A stretch of 64,000 nt of DNA from Microstegium vimineum (Eukaryota > Streptophyta > Magnoliopsida > Poales > Poaceae): assembly GCA_022036555.1 (NCBI GenBank), contig CM039123.1, positions 11,595,217-11,659,216 on the forward strand, in the 5' to 3' direction. Below the pieces are notes generated by a model. The model ran no database searches, was not told the origin of the DNA, and saw only the letters and a list, made by a program, of their open reading frames with translations. The position numbers and the translations under genes were made by a program. Position 1 is the first letter of the stretch. Each line of letters opens with the position of its first letter. Shown here piece after piece: positions 45,494-55,015 of this stretch.

Positions 45494-45738
45494 ATCCTGT
45501 TCAGGGGCATTTTGGGGTTCTGTTCCACACTGTGCAGGAATGTAGAGAGGCCCGCGGTAGATACGCGCGGTGATCGAGGTGGTCTGTAACTGTTCGTGCT
45601 ACAATCGAAGGATTTTATTATTAAATTGCAGTTCCACACGTGGGGATCGAGGAAACCGTACGCCAATCTCGGGGATAACGGCTACAACAACGGCTACAGT
45701 GGAGAGAATTTCGGCACGTAAAGTTATACACTCCGAAA

Positions 45739-45750
45739 CTGGGGGGCATG
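45739..45750 (+). other. Polypurine tract of the Tat element
   Basis: ACTGGGGGGCATG directly before the 3' LTR start at 45751. Confidence 0.7.
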
Positions 45751-46896
45751 TGTTGACATCGTTTTTCGACACGTGTCAAATGGGCTGAGGCTTGACTGGT
45801 CAGCGGCCATTCTCCATCGGTATCAGGAGTCGATAGTACTGATGGAAGGGTGCTGCGAGAAGACTAAGTGTTTTGCCGATGGAAGCTGATGAGCCTTGCC
45901 GACAAGATCGGTGGAGTCTTGCTGAAGCTGATTGCAAATGAGTCATTACCGATTGCCGATGAGCTGCTATTGCCAATTGACATTGAGGAGTTCTTGCCGA
46001 TTGATGATAAAGGCTCGTTGCCGATTGCCGATGGAAGCTGATTGCCGATTGCCGATAAGGGCTCATTGCCGATTGACGACGAAGAGATGCTGCCAATTGC
46101 CGATCGGGAAAGTATTGCCGATGCTGATGGGCGTGACTTAGCATTGCCGATGCCGATGGGTGTAACTTAGCACTTGGCAGCAGCGGAGGATTACAAGTGG
46201 CCAAAGAAGGAAGGTGCGGATTAAAGGAATCTGCCGATGGAAAGTTTCCATCGAAAGGAAAGGATAAGGAAACTGGTGTTTTATACCGGTATTATTATAG
46301 TAGTTTGAGTCCGACTCTTGCATGGGTCGTTTATTTTACATTAAAATAGGTGTGTTTGTTTAGGAAATAAATATTGTTATCCGGCTCCTGCGCGAGTCAG
46401 TTTCCTTTAAAGTAGGAGTTTGTTTTAGGAAGGATATGTGCCGTGTAATTGTACAACTCTCCATGCGGGAGTATAAATATGTGTCCAAGGGCTATGGAAT
46501 AAAAATCAATCCTATTCAAAACAAACCAATTTTATCTTATTCTACCTTTTATCGCAATTTACCCTTATTATGCATTAGTTATAGCTTTAACGAGTTCTTC
46601 AAGCTTTCGACGGGCTGCATCACCTTGATCTCCGTCAAATTCTTGCTAGTTCCGCGTGGGAGTATCTCTAGGCTTTGGCAATCCGGGCGCATCGCTGTTT
46701 GCCTCGTCTAGCTCTGCTCTAGTTATCCCTGATCAATCTGAGCCTTGACGTCCGGGCGCATCGCTGTCGTCTCGTTCAGTTTGTTCTAGTTATCATCCTT
46801 GTCGATTGATTGGTCAAATCGACTGGCATGCCCTTGACATCGAGCTTTGGGTAATAGCCCGAGGTGTTCACAGATCTGACGCTTTTTGTGTCAACA
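45751..46896 (+). repeat. Tat 3' LTR, 1146 bp
   Basis: Same length as the 5' LTR with about 17 single-base differences by eye, about 12 of them transitions. Followed by the target duplication GTAAG. Confidence 0.93.
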
Positions 46897-46901
46897 GTAA
46901 G

Positions 46902-48650
46902 GCCAAGCTTGAGACTTGTTTAGTGGCAAAATCTAGCATGAGTTGGCTATGGCATCGCCGACTAGCTCATGTTGGGATGAGGAACTTGGCCAAACTCCTA
47001 AAAGATGAACACATTCTTGGACTAACAAATGTTCATTTTGAGAAGGATGGAATTTGTAGCGCTTGCCAAGCCGGAAAGCAAGTAGGTGCACCTCACCCAC
47101 CAAAGAGCATTGTCTCCACCAAGCAACCATTGGAGCTAATACACATGGATCTCTTTGGACCGGTGGCCTACATAAGCATTGGCGGTAACAAACATGGTTT
47201 AGTTATTGTTGATGACTTTACTCATTTCACTTGGGTGTTTTTCATGTATGATAAGGCACAAGTGCAAGATAAGGTGAAAACCTTCATTAGAAGAGCACAA
47301 AGAGAATTCGGTTTCCAAATCAAGAAAGTTCGTAGTGATAATGGAATTGAGTTCAAAGCCTTGTTTAAATAAAGAGTACAATGTGACCTTGTAAAAAAAT
47401 GGAGATCTTTAGGGGTCGGCCGACCACCCTTGGCCACCTCTCTCTCTCTTCCCCACCTTCCTTTGTCCAAGTATCTCATGATTTGAGTAGTGAGAAATTC
47501 AAAATTCAGATTTTGTTTTAGGAGACATCTCTTTAACTTTGTCATGCTTTAAAGTACATCAATCACTTTTTGCCGAGAAGGAGAGTCCTACACCGAGGAC
47601 TTAAAACTAGGGAGTTTTCGCCGAAAGGTAAGTCGGTAGTTATCTTTTATTTCTCTTATTTCTTTAATTTTCATCATGCTTAAAAATTTAGAATAATAAA
47701 GTTTCAGATTAAGTAAAATTTCAGATTAGTTTAGCACTAAAATTTGACAAAGGGTAGGGCCATAGGGTGGTCGGCCGACCACCCCTATGCACCCTATCTT
47801 GGCCTACTTAAATAAGGAGTACAATATGACCTTTGTAAAAGAAAAAAATAGAGGACTACGGGGTCGGCCGACCACCCCTAGTGCCCCATGGTCATCTCTC
47901 TCTTTTTCCCCATCTCCCTTTGTCCAAGAATCTCATGAATTGAGTTGTTGATGATTTTACTCATTTCACTTGGGTGTTTTTCATGTATGATAAGGCACAA
48001 GTACAAGATAAGGTGAAAACCTTCATTAGAAAAGCACAAAGAGAATTCGGTTTCCAAATCAAGAAAGTTCATAGTGACAATGGAACCGAATTCAAGAACA
48101 CTCAAGTGGAGGAGTTTCTTGATGATGAGGGCATCAAGCATGAGTTTTCAGTTCCATACACTCCTCAACAAAATGGTGTAGTAGAGAGGAAGAACCGGAC
48201 ACTCATTGACATGGCAAGGACAATGCTAGATGAGTACAAGACTTCAGATATCTTTTGGGCCGAAGCCATCAACACCGCTTGCCATGCCATCAACCGGCTC
48301 TATCTACATAAGATCTTGAAGAAGACTTCATATGAGCTTCTAACCGGTAACAAACCAAAGGTGTCTTAATTTAGAGTTTTTGGGTGCAAGTGTTTCATAC
48401 TTAACAAAAAGCCCAAAACCTCTAAGTTTGCACCTAAAGTTGATGAAGGTTTTCTTCTTGGTTATGGATCAAATGAGCATGCCTATCGTGTATTCAACAA
48501 GCCTTAGGAAAAATTGAAATCGCGATAGATGTGACATTTGATAAATCTAATGGCTCTCAAGTAGAGCAAATTGATCAAGTGATTGTAGGTAATGAGGAAC
48601 CACCATGTGAAGCAATCAAGAACATGGCCATTGGTGACATTAGACCACAA
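46902..48650 (+). pseudogene. Element A integrase, second part, disrupted by a duplication-flanked insert
   Basis: Resumes exactly in frame with 33561. It shows the zinc-binding WHRRLAHVG ... CSACQAGK, catalytic-core HMDLFGP and VDDF, and RSDNGIEF before an insert at 47358-47944. After the insert a second copy of the last 152 bp resumes (HSDNGTEF) and continues through NGVVERKNRTL and WAEAINTA to TAA 48367-48369. The same frame goes on (FRVFGCKCFI...) with more stops and a frame change near 48505. Integrase would insert element cDNA; this copy cannot. Confidence 0.82.
47358..47944. repeat. 587-bp insert with direct terminal repeats and GGTCGGCCGACC palindromes
   Basis: 47367-47486 and 47810-47943 are direct repeats of 120-134 bp (AAATAARGAGTACAATRTGACC ... 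CCAAGNATCTCATG). Each has a 12-bp palindrome GGTCGGCCGACC (47414-47425, 47862-47873), with a third at 47769-47780. It looks like LTR-type sequence of another element, but has no TG...CA ends, primer site or short target duplication. Instead, 152 bp of integrase is duplicated on both sides. Confidence 0.7.
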
Positions 48651-50563
48651 GAAGTTCAAGCCACATAAGTGGAACCTCAAGGTGCTGAAGCTACTACTCC
48701 TAGAATTGAAGGAGGGCCAGTAGTGCTCCCTGGTCCAGTCTCTGTGCTTGACCACGGCACTGCCGGACCAGAGGCCGGCACTACCGGACGAAGCAGACAG
48801 GCAGCAGCTAGCTCTTCACCTGCTACTCCAAGGAACCTACAACCTATCTTTGAAGAGTATGAATATGATGACCAAGCTGATCAACAAGAAGCCACGGAAT
48901 ACCCAAGATTGAGGCAAAACATTCAAAGAGATCATCCCGTTGATAACATACTTGGGAGTCTCCGAAAGGGGGTAACTACTCGTTCACATTTGGCAAATTT
49001 TTGTCAATTTACTCTTTTGTCTCCTCTTTGGAATCTCTCAAGGTTGAGCAAGCTCTCGATGATCCGGATTGGGTGATGGCTATGCAAGAAGAGTTAAATA
49101 GCTTTGAAAGGAACAAAGTTTGGTCATTGGTGGAAATGCCAAATACCAATGTGATTGGCACCAAGTGGGTCTTCCGCAACAAGCAAGATGAGCAAGGCGT
49201 GGTGACAAGGAATAAGGCAAGATTGGTGGCTCAAGGTTTCACTCAGGTGGAGGGCCTAGATTTTGAAGAGACTTATGCACCGGTGGCTAGGCTCGAAGCA
49301 ATTCGAATGTTTTTGGCCTATGCTGCCCATCATGACTTCAAGCTTCGACAAATGGATGTGAAGAGTGCATTCCTCAACGGCCCTATCCAAGAGTTGGTCT
49401 ACGTTGAGCAACCACTGGGTTTTGAAGATCCCAAGTTCCCTCATCATGTCTTCAAGCTCCATAAGGCGCTCTATGGGCTTAAGCAAGCACCAAGAGCATG
49501 GTATGAATGCCTTAAGGAATTCTTGATCAAACAAGGCTTTGAAATAGGCAAAGCGGATCCTACTCTCTTCACTCATAAGATCAATAATGATATCTTTGTG
49601 TGCCAAATATATGTCGATGACATAATATTTGGTAGTACTAACCAATCCTTTTGTGATGAGTTTAGTAGGATCATGACTAAGAGATTTGAGATGTCTATGA
49701 TGGGTGAGCTAAAGTTCTTCCTCGGTTTTCAAATCAAGCAACTCAAGGAAGGGACTTTCCTGTGCCAAACCAAGTACACCCATGATATGTTGAGAAAGTT
49801 TGACATGGCAAATACAAAGCCAATGAAGACTCCTATGCCAACCAATGGACATCTTGATCTTGATGAAGGAGGGAAATCCGTGGACATAAAGGTATATCGT
49901 TCCATGATCGGCTCTCTCCTTTACTTATGTGCATCTAGGCTGGACATAATGCTTAGTGTGTGTATGTGTGCTAGATTTCAAGCTAACCCGAAAGAGTGCC
50001 ACTTAGTGGCCATTAAGAAAATTTTGAGATATCTAGTTGTCACTCCTAAGCTTGGCTTATGGTATCCTAAGGGCTCTAAGTTCGATCTACTTGGGTATTC
50101 GGATTCCGATTACGCCGGTTGCAAGGTAGACCGAAAAAGCACTTCGGGGACATGTCAATTCCTTGGACGGTCCCTAGTGTCTTGGAGTTCTAAAAAGCAA
50201 AATTGTGTAGCCCTTTCCACCGCCGAGGCCAAGTATGTTGCAACCGGCGCATGTTGCGCTCAACTACTTTGGATGAGGCAAGCCTTAAAAGATTTCAGAT
50301 GTCAATTCACCAAGATACCTCTCTTGTGTGACAACGAGAGTGCCATCAAACTCGCAAATAACCCGGTTAGTCACTCTAGAACCAAACACATAGACATCCG
50401 TCATCACTTCTTAAGAGACCACGAATTAAAAGGAGATATCGCAACTCGCCATGTGAGCACCGAAAAACAACTAGCCGATATCTTCACTAAGCCTCTCGAT
50501 GAGACAAGGTTTTGTGCTTTGTGTAGTGAGCTGAATATACTTGATTCTTGTAACGTGGTTTGA
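48651..50563 (+). CDS. Element A pol linker, reverse transcriptase and RNase H
   Basis: The linker (from about 48669) carries the element motif twice (48755-48766, 48773-48787). A frameshift near 49010 separates it from the main frame 49001-50563, which is fully open. RT: TKWVFRNKQDEQG, DVKSAFLNG, YGLKQAPRAWY and the catalytic YVDDIIFGST (near 49610). RNase H: SDSDYAGCKVDRKSTSG, VALSTAEAKY, LCDNESAIKLANNP, SRTKHIDIRHHF, EKQLADIFTKPLD. It ends at TGA 50561-50563. Apart from the upstream frameshift the catalytic residues look intact, the best preserved copia RT here. Confidence 0.9.
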
Positions 50564-51473
50564 ACTATAGAACACATTTGTTTTTCCACCTAGGGACATA
50601 GGCAAAACTTTGAAAATTTCAATTAAGTGTTTCAAAACCAATTTTGAAAGAAACTTGAGTATGGTGGTCATTGTATGTATTGTTGATTGCTTACTGACCA
50701 TCATAGGGCAAGGAGTATGTGTCTACAAGTGCATAAAAATATAGTATGAAGTGGCATAGCTCCTCACTGCCTGGCAGGCCAGCAGTGCTGGCCCTTGGCA
50801 CAGCAGTGCCGGGGTGCTCGGCAGTGCCGGACCTAGTCTGGTAGTGCCGCGACTTAACCGACCAGAGAGGTCGGGTCCAAGTCAAATCTCTTGAGACCTC
50901 TTTTATCTCCTACCCTAGGCCCAAGGGGACTCCATCCCAAGTCTTTTTCCCCCAACAGACAACAGAAACCTCTCCCTCTCCTCTCTCAACCCCAAGGAGA
51001 CCTATGGAGCCCGGAGGTCCCTCTCTTCTTCCCCGGTGGTGCCGCCCTTTGGAGGTGCTTCCATTGGAGGAGGTGTGGAGGATCTTCCTCCCTGCGTCAA
51101 GCTCCATTCAAGCCTGACCTTCTTCATCCTCTTCCCTCTCTTTCAAAGGTAATAACATGAAACCCTAACTTGGCTCGATCTATGCAATGTATGGATTTCG
51201 AGATGGGATTTAGGTTGTTAGTAGTTGCATTATGTATGGTGATGTACCTCCAGTAGTTAGATTTTGTCAAAACCTAGATTCCATGGTGGATTGGAAAAGC
51301 ATACATAGGTGATGTCTGCACCAGGCCGGCAGTGTCGGGCTCTGGGCAACAACACCAATGTATTTGCTTCTCCAATCAACCATAGACTCTCGTTTTTTAT
51401 CAAATCTTTCCACTGGAGTTTCAGTTACTATTCCAAGTGCAACAACTTAACCCTCACTCCTTCTAATGCATAG
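50564..51473 (+). other. Spacer between element A pol and the extra ORF, with a probable leader intron
   Basis: It contains CCGGCAGTGCCGG-type motifs at 50780-50860 and 51324. About 50880-51148 looks like an exon leader ending CTTTCAAAG|GTAATA. 51149-51473 would be an intron ending AATGCATAG directly before ATG 51474. Confidence 0.5.
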
Positions 51474-53023
51474 ATGGATGCCGGAGGACCGAGCCGTGCT
51501 AGAGGAAAGGGGCCAAGGACAAAGGCCCATGCTACAAGAGGTGGCAGAGGAGGAATTGATGATGGATTGAATCCTAGGCAGAGGATAAGGCAGGAGAGTG
51601 AGCTGCAGATGGCAGGAAGAACCATCATTGAGGGTGCTTGTCCAAGGACACCTCCAAATTTGGGTCTTTTTGATGGTTCCTATCTCATTGATCATCCTGA
51701 GGAGGTACTTGTCAGAGAGCCTCAGGATAGCCGTGCCAGAGACAGAGTCAACTATCAGAATCAGTGGAGGTCTGTCCAAGAGCAGAGGGCCATCTATCCT
51801 TATGATGTGCCAAAGGACATGGGAGTGGATTACAGGTCCTGGAATGTCTTTCGTTCTGATTATTATTCCACTATTCTCTTCCATGTAAAGAAGCCCAAGA
51901 TCATCAAGATGAAGTATGTTGATTGGGAGCATTAGGAGAACAAGAGAGACCCTGTGTTTGATAGAGTAATTGATCAATGCAAGCAACTGGGGATGTATGA
52001 ATGGATGGGTTTTCAAAATGTTTGGAACACAGAAATCATCCACCAGTTCTTTGCTACTTATTATCTGGACAGGGAGAATCATGTGATGCACTGGATGACA
52101 GAGGGCATGCAATACAAGTTGGATTTTGTAACTTTTGCCCGTCTTCTTGGCTTTGGAAGGGATGGCAGAGAGTGCTCCAATGTTCATGATGAGAGGGGTC
52201 TAACAAATGAAGAGATTTCTCAGCTCTACATCAAGCCTGAGGAGGCAGATGGTCTTGTGAAGGGGTTAAGGAGTAAGTATTATATCTTGAACAACCTCTT
52301 CAGGACCACTCTTTATCCCAAGGTGGGATCAGCCTCCAATCTCTATGCTTCATCCAAGAATGTGCTAAGGAGGATGAGAGGTGGAGCACCACCCTTTTCA
52401 GTGGCATGTTTTCTTTGGGATGAGATCTTCATGGCAGCTGATGATGCTAGGAAGGGAATTCCCTATGCTCCCTACCTTATGTTCATAATTGAGAGAGTGA
52501 CAGGCCGGATCTACGACAAGGACATAGTCCATGAGCCTTACAGAGGTGAGAAGGCCATTCACTCCACAGTTCAGGAGGAAGTGACTCCTCCCAGGGCTAG
52601 GACCAGGGCAGCAGTAGTTCCAGATCGCCCAGAGTCCTCCACAGCAGTAGCTAGCACAGGCAAGAGAAAGGGAAAGCTTGGTAGGATTCTAAAGAAGATA
52701 TTTGCTAGCATTTGCTATGCAAATGATCATGCAGTCATGCTTACCAGACCAGGCTAGAGATCAGGCAGCTCAGACAGGATCAGGGCCTCAGGCAGCTATC
52801 TCCACCCACTCCTCCACCAGAGCTCAGTGAGGAGTCCACATATGCCTCAGATGATGAGGATGAGGACGATGATGATGATGAGGATATCCAAGAGGAGTAG
52901 CCTCTGAGACGCAAGGGTCGTTCAAGTGGCCCTGGTGTTCACTTCACTGCAGCCCCTGCTGATGATGATGAGGAAGATGAAGATGATAATGAAGATGACC
53001 ATATGGAGGAGGACAACGACTAG
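51474..53023 (+). pseudogene. Extra ORF of element A between pol and 3' LTR (env-like position), broken
   Basis: ATG 51474 starts a basic, Gly/Arg-rich N-terminus (SRARGKGPRTKAHATRGGRG), followed by a globular region with FFATYYLDRENHVMHWMTEG and FVTFARLLGF, then a basic stretch (KRKGKLGRILKK). After a one-base frame change near 52745 comes a Pro-rich and then strongly acidic tail of Asp/Glu runs to TAG 53021-53023. In-frame TAGs at 51933-51935 and 52898-52900 fit CAG-to-TAG change. SIRE/Maximus elements often carry an env-like ORF here, but I see no signal peptide or convincing membrane helix. The central block vaguely recalls ORF1-type proteins of other plant retrotransposons. Function unknown. 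Confidence 0.65.
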
Positions 53024-53643
53024 TTTGTACTCTTTTTGCTATGTTCTTCTCTTCTTTTTGGTGACTTGTTGCCAAAGGGGGAGAATTACTAAGTGAAGGG
53101 GGTACAACAATCTTCGACGGTCATGGAGGAGCAGATGCTAGTTATCTCAGTTAGTTTGTGAGATGAGAGAGAAAAATGAAAACCTATTTTATTGTAATAT
53201 TGCCACTTAAGTACTTGATTTGTGTTATTTGTGGACATGTACTCTCTCATATATATCATGCTTGTCTCAGTATGAATTTAGTTTTATTTTATATTGTGCT
53301 ATGTGGTCGTGCTCGTGCTTCCGCAGACTTGCTGTCTGCAGTCAGGCCGGCAGTGCCGGGCTGCTCCGACAGCAAGCCCTTTAATCTTTGAGAGACAGGT
53401 TTGTATGATCACATATATTCTTGTGACACCTTATTTCAGCATTCCACAGCAGCCATGGATATAGGGGGAGCCCTATTTTACTCTAATGTGTGAATTTTGG
53501 CTTTTCATGCCAAATTGGAAATTCAAATTCCCATTCACACATTTAGGGGGAGCTCCTACACCCATGACTTGCATTGTCTCAGATTATTATTCACTTTTGT
53601 AAGTTCTATGTGTGTTGTCATCAATCACCAAAAAGGGGGAGAT
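53024..53643 (+). other. Element A 3' untranslated region and polypurine tract
   Basis: No gene. The GGCCGGCAGTGCCGGG motif is at 53345-53360. The polypurine tract CCAAAAAGGGGGAGAT (about 53629-53643) abuts the 3' LTR. Extra GGGGGAG runs occur near 53080, 53465 and 53545. Confidence 0.65.
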
Positions 53644-54893
53644 TGAAAGTGCAATCAAGCCCTAAGTGGGTTTTGGTGACATGACAACATATTTAGAAGA
53701 CTAATGAGACTCTTCAAGTATGACAAGAAGGTTAAACTTAAGGAGGTTGATGAATAGGTTGGCAGACCCCTCAAATTACAAAAGTGCATGGCAACAAGCT
53801 CAAAGGACTTTAATTGATTTTATATTTTGAATTTGAGTTAGGTATGCCATATTATTAAGAGGGATTCAACACGCATGCCAACAAGTGAACCAAATGCAAT
53901 ATCTTTCCAAACATATCACACCTCCACATACATAGAAGGCAAATCAGCCAGCTATTCAGAGATCCATTCTTTGCTGTTTCTGCCAGGCCGGCAGTGCCGG
54001 GTAGTCCGGCACTGCTGCGACTTGATCTGCTCGTTGGACAGTGAAGGGGTATTTATTACCCCCTCACTTCTCCCCAACGGCTAGTTCTGCCATTCCTTCA
54101 TTCTTACATCGTGAAACAGAAAAGAGAAGCTCTCTTCTAGCTCTCCCTTCTCCCTTGGTGCTCATCCACTCTCCTCCATTGATTCACAATCAACCTTTGA
54201 GAGATTAAGCCTCCAAGCTTGAGAAGAAGCTTCTCCCTCGGATCTTCAACTCTTACAAGCATTTGGTGTGCGTGGTGGCTGACGGTTTGAGTTCTTTACT
54301 CTTGGAGCTTTGCTCCTAGCCGGCTAGAGGTTGCCCTTGAGCTTGCCTCCTTCATGTGGCAGCCTAGGGAAGTTTGTATCACCCCATATTGCTAATACAT
54401 AACCTCTCATCTCAAGGGTTCATTCTCTTGACTTGAGACTGAGGAAAGAGCTAGCCTTTGTGGTGAGCTTAAGCCTTGTGTGGCGCACCTCAACAACGTG
54501 GACGTAGGCAAGCCTTGGTGGCGAGCTGAACCACGGGTCAAATCTTGTGTCCCCTTGTGATTGTCTCTCTACTTTGATATATATTGTTTGCAAGGTGATT
54601 TCTAGGGTTTGGACCCGATCTACTCGGTGGGTGTGTTGCTACCACTTTCAAGTGGTGCTAGAGGTTCCCTACACCTCTAGGAAGGTTTTGATTCAAGCAC
54701 AATTTCCATTCTTAGTTTACATTTTGAATTGTGCTTATCTCTGTTATGGTGACCAGCACTGCCGCCCCAGAGAGCAGCAGTGTCGGGCACCCCGGCAGTG
54801 CCGGACCTGTGCTGACAGAAAGTTGCTAAGTTATTTTAAATAGGCCTATTCAGCCCCACCTCTAGGCTAATCAGGTCCTTACAGGTTGCTTGC
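53644..54893 (+). repeat. 3' LTR of copia element A, about 1250 bp
   Basis: Starts TGAAAGTGCAATCAAGC, ends GGTCCTTACA. About 50 bp shorter than the 5' LTR, mainly through fewer CCGGCAGTGCC units. The open frame at 54547-54843, also in the 5' LTR at 29929, is not a gene. Confidence 0.9.
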
Positions 54894-55015
54894 AAGTTTA
54901 AACCATGGTAAGGCTTCTTCACACGCTTTGAGGGCCGTTATCCCAACTGCGTTAGTCAAGCCTATGTGCATTACTAAAGATTAAACATGTCATTTTACAT
55001 ATGAATGCATGGAGG

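Larger units (their letters stand above)
33562..46896 (+). mobile_element. Complete Ty3/gypsy Tat-lineage retrotransposon, 13.3 kb, with antisense host-like gene
   Basis: Two 1146-bp LTRs (33562-34707 and 45751-46896), both TGTTGACATCG ... GTGTCAACA, flanked by an exact 5-bp duplication GTAAG (33557-33561 and 46897-46901). Sense genes: gag, protease, RT, RNase H, a second RNase H and integrase. The second (archaeal-type) RNase H after the first is the diagnostic feature of Tat elements. An antisense intron-containing gene fills 41893-45331. By eye the LTRs differ at about 17 positions (about 1.5%), so this is the youngest insertion in the nest. The motif TGCCGAT/ATCGGCA occurs throughout. Confidence 0.93.
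28985..54893 (+). mobile_element. Ty1/copia element A, SIRE/Maximus-type, 25.9 kb including a nested gypsy element
   Basis: 5' LTR 28985-30286 and 3' LTR 53644-54893 share ends TGAAAGTGCAATCAAGCCC ... GGTCCTTACA. Flanks GGTTC (28980-28984) and GGTTG (54894-54898) form a 5-bp target duplication with one mismatch, placing the insertion in the 3' end of copia copy 2. Without the nested gypsy element and its duplicated GTAAG the element is about 12.6 kb. Order: LTR, primer site, gag, protease, integrase (split), RT-RNase H, extra ORF, polypurine tract, LTR. Gag and the integrase region are damaged; RT-RNase H is open. Confidence 0.88.

Noticed and set aside
47358..47944. TRIM or solo-LTR interpretation of the insert
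   Set aside because: No TG...CA ends, primer site or short target duplication; the flanks are a 152-bp duplication instead.
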